This document shows, piece after piece, positions 59,523 to 64,000 of a DNA stretch of 64,000 bases; position 1 is the stretch's first letter, and every line of letters begins with the position of its first letter. A program made the position numbers and the translations under genes. Origin of the DNA: Meloidogyne chitwoodi (taxonomy: Eukaryota; Nematoda; Chromadorea; Rhabditida; Meloidogynidae); assembly GCA_015183035.1 (NCBI GenBank), contig JACZZP010000004.1, positions 496,001 to 560,000 on the forward strand, given 5' to 3'. Below the pieces are notes generated by a model. That model was not told the origin of the DNA. It made no database searches and saw only the letters and a list, made by a program, of their open reading frames with translations.

Positions 59523-60049
59523 CTAATGTCTCTCCTTTCTGAAAGATTAAAAAATTCTGATATTTATTTCTTGTAATAATTTAATATTAAATTATTTTTT
59601 ACAAACATTTAATTAAAAAAAAAAAAGATTGGAATTGTTTTTTAAATAAACAAAATTAACTCAAAATTATTAATTTTACAAGAAATATTTGATATCATAA
59701 TTAATAATAAATATACCTATGTATATCCAAAACTTTAATATTTTATAATTATTATTTTATATATATTCTCGTATTTGCTCAAAATTATATAAATTAATGT
59801 AAAGAATAAATATTTATTTAAAAAAACAGAAAATAATTTTAAAAAATACAAAATTCAGAATATTTAAAAAATAAATTATTATTATATCCCGGTTCTAATA
59901 TTATTTAAGATTTTACTTAAACTCTCAAATTAATGAGGATATTTATTTATATTTAAAAAGTCAGTTCAAAATATGACAATTATAGGTGAAAGTTAAAGCC
60001 TATTTATGTGGAAGGAAAAGGGCGGGAATAAGTTATTAAGTTAAAATAG

Positions 60050-60470
60050 GAAAGTTTGATAAAGGAAATGATTTACAATGATAGGGAAGGTTTAGAAAGA
60101 AATTATTTAAAAGGATGCTTAAAGAAATACTTTAAATACATAAGGGAAATTGATAACAAAGTTTTTATGAATATATTTAAAATAGAGTTGAGCGCTTTTC
60201 TGTATTCCGTGATTACATATTTCTCTTTAGAGCGCCTGTGATAAAGGCCACTCTCTCATGTGATAAAGACGCAGAAATTGTGTACAGTTCTGGAAAAGAG
60301 CAGGTCATTTGACGTTTCTCTGACCTCAACTATCCAATGGTCAGTTTTCTGCGTCTTTATCAGACGAGAGAGTGGTCTTTATCACAGGCGCTCTGAAGAG
60401 AAATATGTAATCCCGGAATACAGAAAAGCGCTCAACTCTAATTTAAAACTTAAAGAAGGGCAAACTTAAG
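60050..60470. mobile_element. Palindromic MITE at 60181-60440 and flanks
   Basis: The arms contain AGAGTTGAGCGCTTTTCTGT, ATTACATATTTCTCTT, AGAGCGCCTGTGATAAAG and their inverses. Two open frames (60056-60241 and 60260-60469) come from the arms and their border and show no protein family resemblance, so I do not annotate them as genes. Confidence 0.6.
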
Positions 60471-61049
60471 ATAGAAACAATGGTTGTAAATATTCAAATT
60501 TTAAGTATATTTCTAAATTTTCTTGGTGAACCGTGTAGCCAGGGATGGGCGTAGTTCGTGTTTTTAGACTAATTTTATTTCGTATTTTTGGACTAAATAC
60601 GAAATTTTTTTAAATTTTCTGGTAGTTTTGAACCGACCAATTGTCAATGTTAATTTTTGGCATTCTGTCCACGCGTTTCTACCTATCGTCTCTTGTTCGG
60701 AACGGGCCTGCAAATATTAATATTTATGGGCTGAAATATTGATAAAAAGCCAAAATATGGACAAATATTGAAAATATGGACAGAACGCCAAAATATGGAA
60801 AAACATGGAAAATATTGATTGATAACTTGAATACTATTAACTAACACATGAAAAAAACATGTTTTTTTTGGACGTTTTAGAGCCTACAGAGTCCAGGAAA
60901 AAATATGGAAATCCATATAAATCCGGTCCCTAGACATGACTCTTTTTTATTAAAATTTATTTAAAAAAGTTTATTTTTAAAGGCAAAAGAACCAAAAAAT
61001 AAATTTTGTTATTTTAAATTATTTTACAAAAAAAATATATAGTAAATTT

Positions 61050-62575
61050 AAATGGCAATCTTGAACAATCTGGGCGCCACCCCAAATAATCGCAGATGCA
61101 TAGTAAAAACGTGTTTTTAGGGGTTATCGAAGGCGCTGATTACAAATCTGGGTACTTGTACCCCTATCTTCCCCCCACCCTTTTTCAATGCCGCGCCTTT
61201 TTTTTATGCGCCGAAAAAATATTCTGGACTGCCTTGCTTGAAAGTGCCCCAAGAAAACTTTGATGTGTAAAGGTGTGTGTATTTATAAAAATAAATAAAA
61301 GAACAGAAATTAAAAAGGAGGCATAAATGTGAACCATTCCAAAAATTTTCTTAATCCCGCAGATCCTGATATTCACACACAAAACATTGAGCAACTTTGG
61401 AGATCAGCCAAAAGAAGAAACAAAATACAATGCGGGACCCATCACCATCATCTTCGTGGATATATTGATGAATTTTTGTTCCGTCGCTCGTCCAATATCA
61501 ACAACAATTCTGTTTTTGATGATATTTTGAATGGGATTAACAATTTTATGCCTCCTTTTTAATTTCTGTTGTTTTGTTTTCTTTTTTTTATTAATTTATA
61601 AATGTATACATATTTACACATCAAAATTTTCTTGGGGCACTTTCAAGCAAGGCAGTCCAGAATATTTTTTCGGCGCATAAAAAAAAAGCGCGGCATTGAA
61701 AAAGGGTGGGGGGAAGATAGGGGTACAAGTACCCAAATCTGATATCAGTTTTTTCTTATCACTAATTTTAAAAATCACAGATTTTATCAAGGTTTTCGCT
61801 CATTTGCTGATTACATTGGGCATAGTGGGTGTACAGACCGTAAAATGTTAAGTTGTTGCAAAAAATGAATAGCAGATTCTTTTGTATTAATAAGCTGAGT
61901 AATTTGGAAAATATCTATGATAAAATCTGTGATTTTTAATATTAGTGATAAAATGATAAGTAGGGTTGCAGATTTTAGTTGCTAAAAAATGCAAAATAGT
62001 GACTAAAATAGTTACTAAAAAAGTGTCAAATAGTTGGTAAAAATGGAAAAAAGTCCAAAATAGTTGCAAAAATAGTTGCTAAAAATTTAATTTTTTGGCT
62101 TATTTAACTAACGACAAAATGTCACTAAGGGAAAACAGACAAAACGTCAATGAGAAATTTTTTAAGATTTTCCATTCATATAATTTTCTGCCATGAACCA
62201 TTTTTTACCTTTTTTCAATATTTAAGATATTTTTTGTCTGAAATTTAGCAAAAAATGCCAAAGTAGTTACTAAAATCCCTAAAAATCCCGAAATAGTTCA
62301 AAATAGTTTAAAAGGCCAAAATAGGTAAAAATAGTTAAAATAGTTGCCAATAGTTGCGTTCAAATCAACAAATTATTGCTCAATTATACGTTTTTTGTGC
62401 ATATCTCGACTTGTACATTCAGCAAAAAAAATAGTTAAAAAGCTAAAATCTGCAACCCTAATGATAAGGATTAGTGATAAGATCAGATTCGTAATCAGCG
62501 CCCTCGATAACCCCTAAAAACACGTTTTTACTATGCCCAGATTGTTCAAGATTGCCATTTAAATATTTTAAACAT
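61050..62575. mobile_element. Nested DNA transposons with a Merlin-type core
   Basis: The outer ends GGCAATCTTGAACAATCTGG (about 61053) and CCAGATTGTTCAAGATTGCC (about 62538) are inverses, each next to CCCTAAAAACACGTTTTTAC. Inside lies a second element with about 120-bp inverted repeats (61149-61270 and 61618-61737; tips GGGTACTTGTACCCC and GGGGTACAAGTACCC) enclosing a transposase remnant. Between 61964 and 62462 sits a third inverted element with AGGGTTGCAGATTTTAG tips, filled with AAAATAGTTGC-type words. Confidence 0.7.
61329..61562 (+). pseudogene. ISXO2/Merlin-type transposase C-terminal remnant
   Basis: About 77 residues. HTQNIEQLWRSAKRRNKIQC followed by LRGYIDEFLFRRSS resembles the end of DDE transposases of the IS1595/ISXO2 (Merlin) group, where H-T/S-x-x-I-E-x-x-W precedes the final catalytic acid, here IE, and a Y-x-x-E-F-x-x-R motif follows. 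The N-terminal half with the first catalytic residues is absent, so the element cannot move by itself. Its position between matching inverted repeats supports the call. Confidence 0.65.
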
Positions 62576-62827
62576 TTTTATTTATTAACATATACCTATT
62601 TATTATAATTTCAAATAAAATTTAAAAAATAAAGTAATACTTTTATTACCAAAATTTTCCCACAAAATTAATTAAAAATAAAATTTAAATTGTTTACAAT
62701 TATTTTAATTATAGTTTGTATTTAATATAGTTAAAAAATCCCACAGACTAATATAAGTATATTTAATTTTAATTAAATGTTTTAAAATATTAAAAAAATT
62801 AAATTAATTAATTAAATATTTAATTAA

Positions 62828-64000
62828 ATGTCTAATTCAAATTTTTCTGAATGGGTTAAATTAGGAGGTCCTTCCTTAAATGTAAGTATATAATTAAATT
62901 ATTAAAAAAATATAATTTTTTTAATTAAGCCAACTTATTTGTCATATAAAGATGCTGGTATTAATTCATTATTTGTAGTACCAGCTTTAATACGATCATT
63001 TATGGGAGTCTTAGCTATTTTACTAAATTTAAGTGTTTGTTATATAATAATTAAATATAGGTAAATTTATAGGCTCTATTTTAGGAAATACGTCCCATTA
63101 AAGTATGTACATATATGTATCAAAGAATAACTAAATACTATTATAAATTACTAATATAATTGTTTTATTCGTAGAATAACAATAAGGCTAGCGACAGCGC
63201 TTTATCACAAATGTAGATAGTAACAATGGTAGCGAAGGAAAGGTCCTCGGTCACTGGTCTTTGTGCTGATGACGGGGGACAGGGACTAGGCCAGGTCCTA
63301 GTATGTGCCCGCTTGACTAACTGTTAGACTGGCTTTTATACTATCATAAGCCTGACGGCTTATATAGTAACACTCCACCTTTACACATATCCAACAATAA
63401 TATTCTCCAAAAATTTAAAGAAAATAAATAAATATTTTATTCAACAAATAAATGATTTATTGGAAAAATAAAGAACGATTGTTTTTATGTGTATGCATAT
63501 CAGGGCTGGACGCAATTGCGGATTGCGCAAATTGCGCGTAATTTTGCAGTTGCGCATTGCGGATTGCGTTTGCGTAAAATTTTTTGAAAATTGCGTATTG
63601 CGCTTGCGGATTTTTATGAATTTTCGCAATTTTTGCGCAATTTTTATATTAAAATTAATTGAATTACATAATTGAAAGGGTGTAAAAAATTTTCACCTAT
63701 GTCAATAAAAAAGGTGAATTTTTGGCGCTAAAAAATCATTAAAATTTTTGCCTGCGGCGTAGTGATGCGTCGTAATCACGGTTACGGTTACGGAACCGTA
63801 AAAAATTACGGTTATTTTTTATTACGGTTACGGTCACGGACTACGGCATCAATTACGGCAAAACCGTAAAAAATTTACACCCCATAAAATGACATTTTTG
63901 AGAAAAAAAATTTTACTGGAAAAGACTTATTTATAATTAAATGTTTCCTTCTAGAATGAGTAATGGTTGAGTGGTTAGGGTGTTAGTCTAGTGTAAAATT
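62828..64000 (+). CDS. Serpentine receptor, 5' exons only (continues off the window)
   Basis: Two exons are visible: 62828-62881 (MSNSNFSEWVKLGGPSLN) and 62930-63060 (PTYLSYKDAGINSLFVVPAL, then IRSFMGVLAILLNLSVCYII and IKYR), phases consistent. An extracellular N-terminus with a glycosylation site (NFS) is followed by TM1 containing LLNLS, similar to TM1 of the receptor at 14.6 kb (IIGILLNSSVIYITIRAK). The intron after exon 2 holds a solo-LTR-like repeat and two word-repeat elements and reaches the window edge. Probably the same receptor family. Only TM1 is seen, so this is provisional. Confidence 0.55.
63170..63400 (-). mobile_element. Solo LTR-like repeat, second copy
   Basis: Reverse-complement match to 3305-3540, with a TATATAAGCC-like box (GCTTATATAG on the plus strand). 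See that entry for shared segments. Lies in the receptor intron. Confidence 0.45.
63500..63900. repeat. Two word-repeat elements (TTGCGCAA and CGGTTACGG types)
   Basis: At 63503-63625, CAGGGCTGGACGCAATTGCG is followed by many variants of ATTGCGCAATTTGCGGA. At 63756-63880, GTGATGCGTCGTAATCACGG is followed by repeats of TACGGTTACGGTAA. Overlapping short open frames on both strands are repeat artefacts. Confidence 0.6.

Noticed and set aside
60056..60469. Two adjacent open frames (61 and 69 residues)
   Set aside because: They come from the arms of a palindromic MITE and lack any family pattern.
62789..62827. Earlier start for the right-edge receptor
   Set aside because: No in-frame ATG upstream before stops; 62828 is the first usable start.
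36..63999. CRISPR-like reading of conserved blocks alternating with unique 26-28 nt spacers
   Set aside because: This is a eukaryotic genome, the blocks are far apart, on both strands, and vary in sequence; the resemblance is only superficial.

Overview
Extremely AT-rich eukaryotic DNA with short introns (GT...AG, acceptors of the TTTCAG / TTTTAG / TTTAAAG kind), many miniature transposons, and gene families typical of nematodes: an ShKT-peroxidase, srsx-like serpentine receptors, a Cys-rich secreted protein and an F-box protein. Several start codons lie just downstream of a splice-acceptor-like sequence, as expected with spliced-leader trans-splicing. My best guess is a clade IV (tylenchid, perhaps root-knot) nematode. 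That is inference from gene content and base composition, not from a species marker.

Layout. 1-1.7 kb: repeats, including a SINE-like tRNA-derived head. 1.7-13.3 kb: a tandem array of four minus-strand paralogues (A-D) encoding secreted Arg/Asn/His-rich modular proteins. They share one signal peptide, one upstream module and one 3' module, and every intron is in phase 1. Paralogue B carries a MITE inside an exon. MITEs and a solo-LTR-like repeat separate the copies. 14.6-17.4 kb: a complete six-exon serpentine receptor (+). 18.4-26.4 kb: a gene desert of degenerate repeats. 26.5-31.6 kb: a twelve-exon tetraspanin with a very long C-terminal tail (+). 31.6-35.8 kb: non-coding elements and a palindromic MITE. 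35.8-36.1 kb (-): a small chimera of an F-box and part of an Argonaute-type PAZ domain. 37.1-40.1 kb (-): a seven-exon secreted Cys-rich protein. 43.2-45.8 kb (+): a six-exon MIF4G-type protein. 47.6-58.7 kb (+): a 26-exon heme peroxidase with two ShKT domains. 58.7-62.6 kb: nested transposons including a Merlin/IS1595-type transposase remnant. 62.8 kb to the edge: the first exons of another serpentine receptor.

The most unusual signal is a dispersed element present about 46 times between 13.9 and 58 kb, on both strands, in introns and intergenic DNA. Each copy has an AT-rich conserved upstream block, a spacer of about 25-45 nt that differs in every copy, an Sm-site-like TATTTTTG, and a short hairpin whose stem changes sequence between copies while staying paired. 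This looks like a family of snRNA-like (SmY/SL-RNA-like) transcription units, or a mobile element that uses such a structure. I know of no description of it.

Exon joins were worked out by hand from frame, splice sites and family resemblance. They are consistent in phase throughout but are not backed by transcripts. No database search was run.
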